IMG/VR virus record: IMGVR_UViG_3300008267_000707
Span: 1-34,363 of that record
DNA from: a virus
DNA length: 34,363 nt
Direction: 5' to 3' (one strand)
Shown: in pieces, positions 22,249 through 28,259 of the stretch
Layout: each line of letters opens with the position of its first letter
Numbering within the stretch: the stretch's first letter is position 1
Position numbers and translations under genes: made by a program
The notes under the pieces: generated by a model
The model's database searches: none
What the model was told of the DNA's origin: nothing
What the model saw: only the letters and a program-made list of their open reading frames with translations

Positions 22249-22616
22249 GGGGGCGTAAAGGTTTCGACAGGGTAAAAGATAAGAATAGTGCAGGTAGTCA
22301 ATGATTTCTGACTTTAAAGTAATCAAAATGTTAAGTGCCAATAATACAGCACACTTCGATTCTCTCGCTCTAGCAGCATAGTATCGATGGGGTTTCTTAA
22401 GACCTTATAACCAAACTTAAGATAACAGGTCAAACCTGCGAAAACAAAAGGGAAATGGTTATCCATCTTTTAGATGGTGGAACGCAACAGGACTGTAAGC
22501 GTTGGTGGAACCACAGTCTATCTTTGTTTATTTCTGATAGTAAATAGACTAAACCTGTGAATGACTTGAATTTGAATTTGCTTTGGACGCGGGTTCGACT
22601 CCCGCCGCCTCCACCA
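22249..22616 (+). ncRNA. ssrA: tmRNA (ssrA), phage-encoded
   Basis: The 5' end GGGGGCG pairs with CGCCTCC near the 3' end; the T-arm GCGGGTTCGACTCCCGC and encoded CCA complete the tRNA-like domain. The tag reading frame starts at GCC 22337 and encodes ANNTAHFDSLALAA before TAG (22379-22381). The LAA end is the ClpXP-type degron. Length about 368 nt is normal. Phages with many tRNAs sometimes carry tmRNA; it would rescue stalled ribosomes or tag proteins with a phage-specific sequence. Confidence 0.95.
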
Positions 22617-22629
22617 CTTATGGTGATAA

Positions 22630-22797
22630 ATGTTCCAAATAGGTGATTTAGTATATTACGGAAAACTAAAAGAAATGGGCGTTGTGGTAGACATACTCCA
22701 CCGCGCCGAAATCTATAAATACAAAGTGCATTTCTTGGAAACTAATTTTGTTTGGACATACGATAAAGATGAACTAACAAGAATTCAAGATGCTTAA
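22630..22797 (+). CDS. SH3-like 'GDLV' protein (55 aa)
   Basis: MFQIGDLVYYGKLKEMGVVVDILHR opens the domain. YKYKVHFLETNF follows as the central strand and DELTRIQDA closes. It sits between tmRNA and the tRNA array, 13 bases after the tmRNA CCA. It is the only protein gene embedded in the RNA-gene cluster. Short, but with every conserved position of the family. Confidence 0.8.
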   Translation: MFQIGDLVYYGKLKEMGVVVDILHRAEIYKYKVHFLETNFVWTYDKDELTRIQDA

Positions 22798-22815
22798 GAA
22801 AAGTTTTTTACCCTC

Positions 22816-22844
22816 TTGACAAGATGAACGAGAGCGGATAAGAT
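22816..22844 (+). promoter_or_regulatory. Sigma-70 promoter of the tRNA cluster (1)
   Basis: TTGACA (22816-22821), a 17-base spacer and TAAGAT (22839-22844). tRNA-Ser begins 10 bases downstream. An AAAGTTTTTT stretch lies just upstream, as before other promoters in this window. Confidence 0.8.
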
Positions 22845-22854
22845 ATAAAACGAT

Positions 22855-22944
22855 GGAAGCATGACCGAGAGGCTTAAGGTAGCACTTTGCTAAAGTGCCG
22901 TGCCCTAAAAAGCACCGCAGGTTCAAATCCTGCTGCTTCCGCCA
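22855..22944 (+). tRNA. tRNA-Ser(GCT)
   Basis: Acceptor GGAAGCA/TGCTTCC, anticodon loop TTGCTAA (anticodon GCT, codons AGC/AGU), long class II variable arm, encoded CCA. First of 14 tRNAs. Confidence 0.93.
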
Positions 22945-22978
22945 CTTAAAAAGAGAACAAAAAAGTTTTCTAAACCCC

Positions 22979-23007
22979 TTGACGGGGGAGATAAGGCGAG
23001 ATAAGAT
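22979..23007 (+). promoter_or_regulatory. Sigma-70 promoter in tRNA cluster (2)
   Basis: TTGACG (22979-22984), a 17-base spacer and TAAGAT (23002-23007). No complete tRNA follows before the next promoter; the 80 bases after it contain only a small hairpin (23014-23033). Confidence 0.75.
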
Positions 23008-23088
23008 ATAAGGGTGAGGGCGAGAAACCTCACGACTCCTTGAAAACGCAATAAGAAATGTGAACGAAAAGAAAGTTTAAGAAACCTC

Positions 23089-23117
23089 TTGACGGGAGAC
23101 TTGAGAGAGGTTAAGAT
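23089..23117 (+). promoter_or_regulatory. Sigma-70 promoter in tRNA cluster (3)
   Basis: TTGACG (23089-23094), a 17-base spacer and TAAGAT (23112-23117), upstream of tRNA-Arg. Similar in sequence and context to promoter 2, suggesting a duplicated promoter unit. Confidence 0.78.
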
Positions 23118-23137
23118 AATAGGGTAAGAAGAAAGCA

Positions 23138-23156
23138 GCGAGGTTCAAGCCCTCGC
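23138..23156 (+). pseudogene. tRNA T-arm relic
   Basis: GCGAGG-TTCAAGC-CCTCGC forms a 6-bp stem with a 7-nt T-loop, the shape of a tRNA T-arm. No acceptor, D-arm or anticodon arm surrounds it. Together with the spare promoters it looks like a leftover of a deleted tRNA gene. Confidence 0.5.
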
Positions 23157-23163
23157 GATGAAT

Positions 23164-23240
23164 GTGGGGTTAGCGCAATCGGATAGAGCAACAGGTTTCT
23201 ACCCTGTAGGTTGGGGGTTCGAGTCCCTCACTCCACGCCA
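23164..23240 (+). tRNA. tRNA-Arg(TCT)
   Basis: Acceptor GTGGGGT/ACTCCAC, anticodon stem ACAGG/CCTGT with loop TTTCTAC (anticodon TCT, codons AGA/AGG), encoded CCA. Confidence 0.93.
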
Positions 23241-23302
23241 CTTTGGCAGACTAATTGAGAACGCTATTAAATCTGTGCAATATTGACTGATGCAACCATT
23301 TT

Positions 23303-23378
23303 AGGCGGGTAGCGCAGCGGTCAGCGCAGTTGGCTTATATCCAATTGGTCGTGGGTTCAAATCCCACCCCGCCTACCA
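23303..23378 (+). tRNA. tRNA-Ile(TAT)
   Basis: Acceptor AGGCGGG/CCCGCCT, anticodon stem GTTGG/CCAAT around loop CTTATAT, so the anticodon is TAT for AUA; T-arm GTGGG TTCAAAT CCCAC, encoded CCA. A UAU anticodon is uncommon in bacteria, which usually read AUA with a lysidine-modified CAU tRNA. Confidence 0.88.
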
Positions 23379-23431
23379 TTTCGATGATTGTGAGATAATC
23401 AATCTGACTCGCTGGAAAGACAGCGGTTTAT

Positions 23432-23516
23432 GGCTTCTTGGTGGAACGGTATACACAACTGACTTAAAATCAGTCGCCCTTCGGGCTTGCGAGTTCAAAT
23501 CTCGCAGAAGCCACCA
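23432..23516 (+). tRNA. tRNA-Leu(TAA)
   Basis: Acceptor GGCTTCT/AGAAGCC, anticodon stem ACTGA/TCAGT with loop CTTAAAA (anticodon TAA, codon UUA), long variable arm, encoded CCA. Confidence 0.93.
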
Positions 23517-23521
23517 CTTTT

Positions 23522-23606
23522 GGGAAGATGGTGTAATGGCAGCCACGGCAGACTCAAAATCTGCTGCTTAACAAGCGTGCGGGTTCAAGTCCCGCTCTTC
23601 CCACCA
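23522..23606 (+). tRNA. tRNA-Leu(CAA)
   Basis: Acceptor GGGAAGA/TCTTCCC, anticodon stem GCAGA/TCTGC with loop CTCAAAA (anticodon CAA, codon UUG), long variable arm, encoded CCA. Confidence 0.93.
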
Positions 23607-23612
23607 CATCAT

Positions 23613-23687
23613 GCCAAAATAGCACAGGGGTAGTGCAGCGCATTTGTAACGCGCAGGTCGTCGGTTCAAATCCGACTTTTGGCTCCA
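23613..23687 (+). tRNA. tRNA-Thr(TGT)
   Basis: Acceptor GCCAAAA/TTTTGGC, loop TTTGTAA (anticodon TGT, codon ACA), encoded CCA. The last anticodon-stem pair is an A-C mismatch (GCGCA/CGCGC). Confidence 0.9.
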
Positions 23688-23691
23688 CTAT

Positions 23692-23766
23692 GGTCGCATC
23701 GTCTATCGGTTAAGACTCAAGATTTTCATTCTTGCGAGCGGGGTTCAACTCCCCGTGCGACTACCA
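23692..23766 (+). tRNA. tRNA-Glu(TTC)
   Basis: Acceptor GGTCGCA/TGCGACT (first pair G-T), anticodon stem CAAGA/TCTTG with loop TTTTCAT (anticodon TTC, codons GAA/GAG), encoded CCA. Confidence 0.9.
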
Positions 23767-23785
23767 CTTTAAAAATCGTTATAAT

Positions 23786-23861
23786 GGGCTGGTAGCTCAA
23801 TTGGCAGAGCAAAAGACTCTTAATCTTTAGGTTGTGGAATCGTCCTCCACCCAGCCCACCA
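23786..23861 (+). tRNA. tRNA-Lys(CTT), unusual T-loop
   Basis: Acceptor GGGCTGG/CCAGCCC, anticodon stem AAAGA/TCTTT with loop CTCTTAA (anticodon CTT, codon AAG), encoded CCA. The T-arm GTGGA/TCCAC encloses ATCGTCC, not the universal TTCRANY, so T54 and A58 are changed and the tertiary fold may be weak. Confidence 0.85.
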
Positions 23862-23875
23862 CTTAAATCGCGTAT

Positions 23876-23953
23876 GGTGAATATAGTTCAGTTGGTTGAG
23901 AACATCGGTTTGTGGCACCGAAAACAAGGGTTCAAATCCCTTTATTCACCCCA
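23876..23953 (+). tRNA. tRNA-His(GTG)
   Basis: Acceptor GTGAATA/TATTCAC with the extra 5' G (G-1, 23876) opposite C73, as tRNA-His requires. Anticodon stem TCGGT/ACCGA with loop TTGTGGC (anticodon GTG). Encoded CCA. Confidence 0.92.
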
Positions 23954-23971
23954 CTTAAAAATAGAAAAAAT

Positions 23972-24047
23972 GGGATGGTAGCTCAGTTGGTAGAGCACCG
24001 GACTTTTAATCCGAGGGTCGTGGGTTCAACCCCCACCCGTCCCACCA
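23972..24047 (+). tRNA. tRNA-Lys(TTT)
   Basis: Acceptor GGGATGG/CCGTCCC (one T-G pair), anticodon stem CCGGA/TCCGA with loop CTTTTAA (anticodon TTT, codons AAA/AAG), encoded CCA. Second lysine tRNA of the array. Confidence 0.93.
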
Positions 24048-24053
24048 CATTAT

Positions 24054-24130
24054 ACAGGTATGGCTCAGTCTGGTAGAGCGTCGCGTTTGGGGCGCGAAAG
24101 TCGTAGGTTCAAATCCTGCTACCTGTACCA
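24054..24130 (+). tRNA. tRNA-Pro(TGG)
   Basis: Acceptor ACAGGTA/TACCTGT, anticodon stem TCGCG/CGCGA with loop TTTGGGG (anticodon TGG, codon CCA and others), encoded CCA. Confidence 0.92.
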
Positions 24131-24134
24131 TTTA

Positions 24135-24222
24135 GGGGAAGTTGCAAGTGTTGGTAGTTTGCAACGGACTGTAAATCCGTTACCGTTGGTCGTCGGGAGT
24201 TCGATTCTCTCCTTCCCCACCA
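24135..24222 (+). tRNA. tRNA-Tyr(GTA)
   Basis: Acceptor GGGGAAG/CTTCCCC, anticodon stem ACGGA/TCCGT with loop CTGTAAA (anticodon GTA), long variable arm, encoded CCA. Confidence 0.93.
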
Positions 24223-24238
24223 TTTAATAAGTAATTAC

Positions 24239-24315
24239 AGGGGTATAGCTCAGTTGGTTAGAGCGTTTGACTGATATTCAAAAGGTCGCAAGTTCGATTC
24301 TTGCTACCCCTACCA
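24239..24315 (+). tRNA. tRNA-Ile(GAT)
   Basis: Acceptor AGGGGTA/TACCCCT, anticodon stem TTTGA/TCAAA with loop CTGATAT (anticodon GAT, codons AUC/AUU), encoded CCA. With tRNA-Ile(TAT) it covers all three isoleucine codons. Confidence 0.93.
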
Positions 24316-24319
24316 CTAC

Positions 24320-24396
24320 GTCCGATTAGTTCAGTTGGTTAGAACAACAGACTGTTAATCTGTGGGTCGCTGGTTCAAGTCCAGCATCGGACGCCA
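24320..24396 (+). tRNA. tRNA-Asn(GTT)
   Basis: Acceptor GTCCGAT/ATCGGAC, anticodon stem ACAGA/TCTGT with loop CTGTTAA (anticodon GTT), encoded CCA. Last of the array; an endonuclease gene starts 15 bases later. Confidence 0.93.
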
Positions 24397-24411
24397 CTTT
24401 AAAGAGAGAAT

Positions 24412-24909
24412 ATGAAAGACACAATCAAGCACCATCTACCTCAAGTAATTACCGAAGTAGATAAGCGGCTTTCAGTATTAAAGTCCGTGACTGATTGGCA
24501 GTCATTTTCTACTAAATTGAAGTCAGAGTTGATTTCAAATATTGTAGAAACCTCGTTCGCTACCATTATTCCTAATACTGTAGACCCAAAGCGGGATGCA
24601 GAACCCGACTTGTATATTGATGGTAATGCATTAGAATTAAAAACCTCAAAGACTACAACTACTTGGAGAGGTGGAGAATTCTCAAAGCGAGACTCCGACT
24701 ATCTCTTGATTGCATGGGATGAAGAAGATAATGCGTTTAAATGGTTTGTTTGTTGGACGCATCTAAAAGAAATTGATTGGAAATCTTCCAAATCATCTAG
24801 TTATTATGCTACTACCATAGATATTGATGATGTTCTAAAATTAGAGCAAACTGAAATTCTAATGGGCGATGTAGTTAAAAAGCGTATAAAAAATCATATA
24901 CGTTTCTAA
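24412..24909 (+). CDS. PD-(D/E)XK restriction-like endonuclease (165 aa)
   Basis: Nuclease-fold protein. The core motif is E64-P65-D66 then E75-L-K77 (AEPDLYIDGNALELKTSK), the PD...ELK signature of type II restriction enzymes. An upstream helix carries E47 (SNIVETSFATIIP). After the core come RGGEFSKRDSDYLLIAWD and FKWFVCW strands, also common in type II enzymes. 165 aa suffices for a single catalytic domain. It begins 15 bases after the last tRNA, with GAGAG upstream, so it is probably on the same transcript. No methyltransferase is next to it; a Mom-like modification gene follows. Cleavage specificity unknown. Confidence 0.85.
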   Translation: MKDTIKHHLPQVITEVDKRLSVLKSVTDWQSFSTKLKSELISNIVETSFATIIPNTVDPKRDAEPDLYIDGNALELKTSKTTTTWRGGEFSKRDSDYLLIAWDEEDNAFKWFVCWTHLKEIDWKSSKSSSYYATTIDIDDVLKLEQTEILMGDVVKKRIKNHIRF

Positions 24910-24937
24910 CCCCGCTATTGATAGTATCTTTAGCCCG

Positions 24938-24975
24938 ATACCGCAAGACTTAACGGTTTTGCGGTATTTCTTTTT
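24938..24975 (+). terminator. Rho-independent terminator
   Basis: ATACCGCAA pairs with TTGCGGTAT (9 bp) around a 12-nt loop, followed by TTCTTTTT. It ends the tRNA-endonuclease unit just before the Mom-like gene's promoter. Confidence 0.87.
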
Positions 24976-24979
24976 CCTC

Positions 24980-25008
24980 TTGACAGCCTAAAGGGGCCGT
25001 GCTATATT
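24980..25008 (+). promoter_or_regulatory. Sigma-70 promoter producing a leaderless mRNA (Mom-like gene)
   Basis: TTGACA (24980-24985), a 17-base spacer and TATATT (25003-25008). The ATG at 25015 is six bases past the -10 box. Confidence 0.86.
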
Positions 25009-25014
25009 GATTGC

Positions 25015-25617
25015 ATGAAAAGCGATTTCTCCATCAAGTCCATTTCTAAAAAGCAAGCAACCGACATTCTCAAGGAGTATCACTACCTTTCTTCTATCTC
25101 GCGTGGATTTAAGAGCGGGCACAACTACGGACTTTTTAAGAACGACGTTCTTTGCGGCGTCTGTATTTTTACAGGTCTACCTGCACCCGAAATTGCAAAG
25201 GGTTGCTTTGGCCTTGAACGCGCCAATCAAGATGGTCTTTTTGAACTCTCGCGCCTGTGCCTCTCTCCCGATGTGCAGAGCGAAGAACATAACCTTGCTG
25301 GCTGGTTTTCCGCAAGAGCAATCAAGCAGTTGTGTAAGGATACCAACGTGCGTGCTATCCTTTCCTACGCTGACAACGACTTTCATAGTGGCGTTGTGTA
25401 TGCTGCAACGAATTGGAAGTATTATGGTCTGACTGATATCAAGAAAGACTTTTGGTTTAAGCAGGAAGATGGAACCTTTATCAAGCACAATCGCGGCAAG
25501 GTGAAGGGAGCAGAAGGAGAATGGCGAGAGCGTAGCCGCAAGCATCGTTTCTTGAAGGTGTTTGACCGTTCTCTCAATGTTCTGTGGAACGAGCAGAAGT
25601 GGGGTAACAATGTTTGA
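25015..25617 (+). CDS. Mom-like DNA-modification protein (GNAT fold)
   Basis: Resembles phage Mu Mom, which converts adenine in DNA to N6-methylcarbamoyl adenine and protects phage DNA from restriction. Matching blocks: EYHYLSS (21-27), FELSRLCLSPD (76-86), GWFSARAIKQL (96-106), LSYADNDFHSG (116-126) and YAATNWKYYGLT (129-140). The last two correspond to Mom's SYAD...GHVG and YQATNW. Length 200 aa is close to Mom (about 240). Start is ATGAAA at the predicted +1 of a strong promoter with no Shine-Dalgarno. It may protect phage DNA against its own neighbouring endonuclease as well as host enzymes; that is inference. Confidence 0.85.
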   Translation: MKSDFSIKSISKKQATDILKEYHYLSSISRGFKSGHNYGLFKNDVLCGVCIFTGLPAPEIAKGCFGLERANQDGLFELSRLCLSPDVQSEEHNLAGWFSARAIKQLCKDTNVRAILSYADNDFHSGVVYAATNWKYYGLTDIKKDFWFKQEDGTFIKHNRGKVKGAEGEWRERSRKHRFLKVFDRSLNVLWNEQKWGNNV

Positions 25618-25834
25618 GATTGGTGACCTTGTTGAAGCAAAAAGTCTTAATCCTATGACGAATCGCAAACTAATAGGAATTGTCGAATCAATTATAGATG
25701 GAAAGGTTGGCGTTCGTTATTTAAATGCTAATGAATTTGGTATTGATAATTTTCGTAATGAACTTTCAGTTTACACAAATCCCCTTGACTATCTCCGAAA
25801 GGTTGATAGTATAGATGAACGAGGTAACGAATGA
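25610..25834 (+). CDS. SH3-like 'GDLV' protein (74 aa)
   Basis: MFEIGDLVEAKSLNPMTNRK opens the domain. LIGIVESIIDGKVGVRYLNA forms the central strands, and the closing strand is LDYLRKVDS. It overlaps the end of the Mom-like gene by 8 bases and is coupled to the next gene by ATGA. One of the best-conserved members. Confidence 0.84.
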   Translation: MFEIGDLVEAKSLNPMTNRKLIGIVESIIDGKVGVRYLNANEFGIDNFRNELSVYTNPLDYLRKVDSIDERGNE

Positions 25835-26019
25835 ACGAGAACTATGCTGGCGTGCTTGTGTTAGCAGGTATTGTTTTGCTTAATTTTATGATTGGATTTT
25901 GGTGTGCTTCTGCTTTTTGGAAAGAGGATACCTTCAATTGTACCAACACTTGTAGTGGTAGACATTCGATTTATAATACTGATACTAAAATTTGTTATTG
26001 CGAGGCAGAAACTAAATGA
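25831..26019 (+). CDS. Small Cys-rich single-pass membrane protein (62 aa)
   Basis: One transmembrane helix near the N-terminus (GVLVLAGIVLLNFMIGFWC), then about 35 residues with five Cys (NCTNTCSG...KICYCEAE) that would lie in the periplasm if the N-terminus stays inside. Start overlaps the previous stop (ATGA) and its stop overlaps the next start. The paired cysteines suggest disulfides. Function unknown. Confidence 0.78.
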   Translation: MNENYAGVLVLAGIVLLNFMIGFWCASAFWKEDTFNCTNTCSGRHSIYNTDTKICYCEAETK

Positions 26020-26246
26020 AATATAAAGCAAAAGTATGGTATAACGAAACCTACGAGAAAGTCGTGGAGTTTGAGATTGATGTTGATATTCCAGCAGACT
26101 TAAACGAAGATAATCGTGCCAATCTAATTTATAATTCTATTGAAAATAAGATGCATGATAAGTTTGATGAAATGATGGAACAAGACGAGCGTTTGCGTTT
26201 TGAGATTGACGATGTTACATTCAAAAAGATAGAGTCAACAGAATGA
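26016..26246 (+). CDS. Hypothetical protein (76 aa)
   Basis: MKYKAKVWYNETYEKVVEFEIDVDIPADL begins with two likely strands. A helix (NLIYNSIENKMHDKFDEMMEQ) and a final strand (RFEIDDVTFKKIES) follow. Acidic and compact, a beta-beta-alpha-beta arrangement. Coupled at both ends by ATGA overlaps. No family recognised. Confidence 0.78.
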   Translation: MKYKAKVWYNETYEKVVEFEIDVDIPADLNEDNRANLIYNSIENKMHDKFDEMMEQDERLRFEIDDVTFKKIESTE

Positions 26247-26662
26247 GATTAAGCCCCGAAAATCCTTGGGTATTCATTGAGAATACAAACGCTGACGACT
26301 TTCTGAAAGAGGTTCTCAAACTTGGGAAACCTACAGAAGTATCAGTAGTTGGAGTGTTTGGCAAGGACGGACGAGGCAGCACACAAGATATGGACTTGCC
26401 TCTACACCATGATGGGGACTATTCAGCCCGCAAGGCAGCAGAAAAGGGCTTGACATTTGATAAAAAGATTGACATACTTGCTCTCTACTGTTTGAACGGT
26501 GGAGATACAGTTACTACCCTTGAGTGGGATAGGGGATACGAAGAGGTTGTCTTTAAGACAGGGCAAGCCTTAATCGTTGATAATCATTTATGCCGCCACG
26601 GTAGGCGAGGTGCGGTAGGAGATAGACTACTGCTTCGTGTTTGGATTGAGAGAATTAACTAA
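26243..26662 (+). CDS. 2-oxoglutarate/Fe(II) dioxygenase, TauD-like (139 aa)
   Basis: Double-stranded beta-helix oxygenase pattern. Iron ligands appear as H55-x-D57 in LPLHHDGDYS and distal H119 in DNHLCRHGRRG. The 2-oxoglutarate-binding Arg is in GDRLLLRVWIER (R128 or R132). The DN...HGR...R.LLR.W end matches TauD/clavaminate-type enzymes. At 139 aa it is short for the family, so it is a minimal domain. Substrate unknown: a nucleotide, DNA base or protein are all possible. It lies downstream of the Mom-like gene and upstream of a thioredoxin. Confidence 0.8.
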   Translation: MRLSPENPWVFIENTNADDFLKEVLKLGKPTEVSVVGVFGKDGRGSTQDMDLPLHHDGDYSARKAAEKGLTFDKKIDILALYCLNGGDTVTTLEWDRGYEEVVFKTGQALIVDNHLCRHGRRGAVGDRLLLRVWIERIN

Positions 26663-26677
26663 AATATTGGAGGAACC

Positions 26678-26962
26678 ATGAGAAGCATTTTGACAGAAGA
26701 ACTTGGAAGTTATACAGGCGTTGTAATGTTCGGAGCCTCATGGTGTATGCCGTGTAGGTTTGCAAAGCCAATTGTTGAACGATTATCGGATAGTAGCAAG
26801 GTTCCTGTTGCCTACTATGATATTGACGACGGACAAGATTATGTACGAACACTTGGAATTCAATCAGTACCGACATTCATTCGATTTAATAGTGGAACAC
26901 CGACAGGTACAAGGTTAATCGGTGCAAGCGAAGATGGACTTAAGGTTCTTTTCGGAGTTTAA
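26678..26962 (+). CDS. Thioredoxin-like protein (CMPC, 94 aa)
   Basis: Minimal thioredoxin fold: VVMFGASWCMPCRFAKPIV with the active-site C23-M-P-C26, then VPVAYYDIDDG and the cis-proline segment IQSVPTFIRF. At 94 aa it is close to T4 thioredoxin size. The Trp before the first Cys and Pro before the second keep the classic environment, so oxidoreductase activity is likely. GGAGG lies close before the ATG. A strong terminator follows. Confidence 0.92.
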   Translation: MRSILTEELGSYTGVVMFGASWCMPCRFAKPIVERLSDSSKVPVAYYDIDDGQDYVRTLGIQSVPTFIRFNSGTPTGTRLIGASEDGLKVLFGV

Positions 26963-26985
26963 AAGTTGTCAATTTGAGCAATCAT

Positions 26986-27018
26986 CCGTTCTGTAGTCTT
27001 GGTTACAGAACGGTTTTT
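26986..27018 (+). terminator. Rho-independent terminator
   Basis: A perfect 10-bp stem, CCGTTCTGTA with TACAGAACGG, around GTCTTGGT, followed by five T. It ends the chain starting at the Mom-like gene. Confidence 0.92.
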
Positions 27019-27057
27019 GCACATAGGATATAGTGTATCTACCAAACAGGAGAAACT

Positions 27058-27393
27058 GTGGAAATCCCCCAAACTTATATCAATCAAGCCGTAAAGCCTC
27101 GTGGTAATACCGTAAACGAGCGTCTTACTTACCTTCTTGATTGGTATGTAAATACGGGTACAAAGGTTGGTAAGGACTCTGATTGGCCTTATCAGATTGA
27201 ATTCTGTGGTATTATGGCACAGCATGGTAATACGCTGCGACCCGTACTGTTGAGGGAAAACGATGAAGATACGCGAAATGCCATTATTAACTTTCTTCCT
27301 GTTGTTGAGTATATGCGAAATAGTAATCGCTCTGCTGCTGGTATTGCCTTTTTTACCTATCTTTACGTCGAACTAAATAAGGTGATTTCGTAG
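27058..27393 (+). CDS. Hypothetical protein (111 aa)
   Basis: GTG start with CAGGAG upstream. No family recognised. The sequence looks alpha-helical: NERLTYLLDWYVNTGTK, LLRENDEDTRNAIINFLPVVEYM and SAAGIAFFTYLYVELNKV. It contains no Cys-rich or charged low-complexity stretch. It stands alone between a terminator and the next promoter; I see no convincing -35 box for it. Confidence 0.78.
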   Translation: MEIPQTYINQAVKPRGNTVNERLTYLLDWYVNTGTKVGKDSDWPYQIEFCGIMAQHGNTLRPVLLRENDEDTRNAIINFLPVVEYMRNSNRSAAGIAFFTYLYVELNKVIS

Positions 27394-27419
27394 TCGTCTA
27401 GTTTTGTAGTCTAAACTAC

Positions 27420-27448
27420 TTGACAAGGCACCCCACCTGTTATAAGAT
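27420..27448 (+). promoter_or_regulatory. Sigma-70 promoter producing a leaderless mRNA (27455 gene)
   Basis: TTGACA (27420-27425), a 17-base spacer and TAAGAT (27443-27448); six bases later comes ATG 27455. Confidence 0.82.
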
Positions 27449-27454
27449 GTAGGC

Positions 27455-27655
27455 ATGAAGAACGTACCACCATCCCGCGACTTTCAGATTGGCGATTTCG
27501 TTATGCAAAGGCGTCTGCATGGTCGTGACCCTTTTTGGTATGGAACCATCTTTGGCTATCATTTTGTGAATGACCGTAAATTCTATCTTGTTGATTGGGT
27601 AGACGTTCACAAACCTACTCCCGAACGTGCTGAAAACCTTATTTGGGTGGCATAA
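27455..27655 (+). CDS. SH3-like 'GDFV' protein (66 aa)
   Basis: DFQIGDFVMQRRLHGRDP opens the domain; YGTIFGYHFVNDRKFYLVDWVDV gives the central strands and a closing ENLIWVA. The Arg-rich first loop (MQRRLHGR) is distinctive. Start is ATGAAG at the predicted transcription start. Its stop overlaps the next start (TAATG). Confidence 0.83.
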   Translation: MKNVPPSRDFQIGDFVMQRRLHGRDPFWYGTIFGYHFVNDRKFYLVDWVDVHKPTPERAENLIWVA

Positions 27656-27855
27656 TGCAGTTTCAAATTGGCGACTTGGTTAAATATCGTAACGCTCTCT
27701 TGAGCGATACGTCCAAGTATGTTGGCTATATCAGCAAGACCGCTAATAACGGTTACGAGGATATGGCTTACATTGAATGGATTAGTCACAAAATTCACGA
27801 ACTCCCGTATGGATTTACGGGTTTCATCTATATGTCAAAATTGGAGAAAGCATGA
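27655..27855 (+). CDS. SH3-like 'GDLV' protein (66 aa)
   Basis: MQFQIGDLVKYRNALLSDTSKY opens the domain, then VGYISKTANNG, AYIEWIS and a final FIYMSKLEK. Coupled at both ends. It directly follows a close relative, so the two probably arose by tandem duplication. Confidence 0.83.
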   Translation: MQFQIGDLVKYRNALLSDTSKYVGYISKTANNGYEDMAYIEWISHKIHELPYGFTGFIYMSKLEKA

Positions 27856-28259
27856 AGTGGCGTTATGGTATTGTGAAGTATCGACACAAACAAAACGAAA
27901 GGATACGCTTTTATGGTATTGGCGAACTTTTCTACGATACCGACCCGCTAAAGGTATATGCTTGTACGCAAGAGCCTGTAGAAGTATATACTGACGCTGA
28001 TGCAGAAAACGAGGAAGAAATCCGAGAAAGCATAACTTGGCAACTCAATGCCGTGCTTAAAGATATTGCAAAGTTCCCTGTTTTTGACGTTGATGGGCCT
28101 TTTGAAAAGTACCCCATTGATGTAGACGAGGAAGAATGGGTAGAATTGACCGAAGAAAAGTTGAAGGAACTATTCGGTAAGGAAGGTCACCAAGAAGAGG
28201 TTGCCGACGAGGGCTTGCAAGATTACATTAAGAGCATCCAAGAGGAGCAGAACGAGTGA
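27852..28259 (+). CDS. Conserved-type phage protein, unknown function (135 aa)
   Basis: The start MKWRYGIVKYRHKQNERIRFYGIGELFYD resembles a set of small phage proteins beginning 'MKWNYRIVK..' whose function is not known to me. Strand-rich first 45 residues, then a helix (EEEIRESITWQLNAVLKDIAKF) followed by PVFDVDG, and a long acidic C-terminal tail. ATGA overlap with the previous gene; the next starts inside its stop. Confidence 0.8.
   Translation: MKWRYGIVKYRHKQNERIRFYGIGELFYDTDPLKVYACTQEPVEVYTDADAENEEEIRESITWQLNAVLKDIAKFPVFDVDGPFEKYPIDVDEEEWVELTEEKLKELFGKEGHQEEVADEGLQDYIKSIQEEQNE

Noticed and set aside
22855-24396. CCACTT-type repeats between tRNAs as a CRISPR or direct-repeat array
   Set aside because: They are the encoded CCA ends plus short A/T linkers; spacing equals tRNA length and the units are different tRNAs.
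27016-27039. TATAGT at 27029 as a promoter for the 27058 gene
   Set aside because: No acceptable -35 box at 15-19 bases and no extended -10; the upstream bases belong to the terminator.
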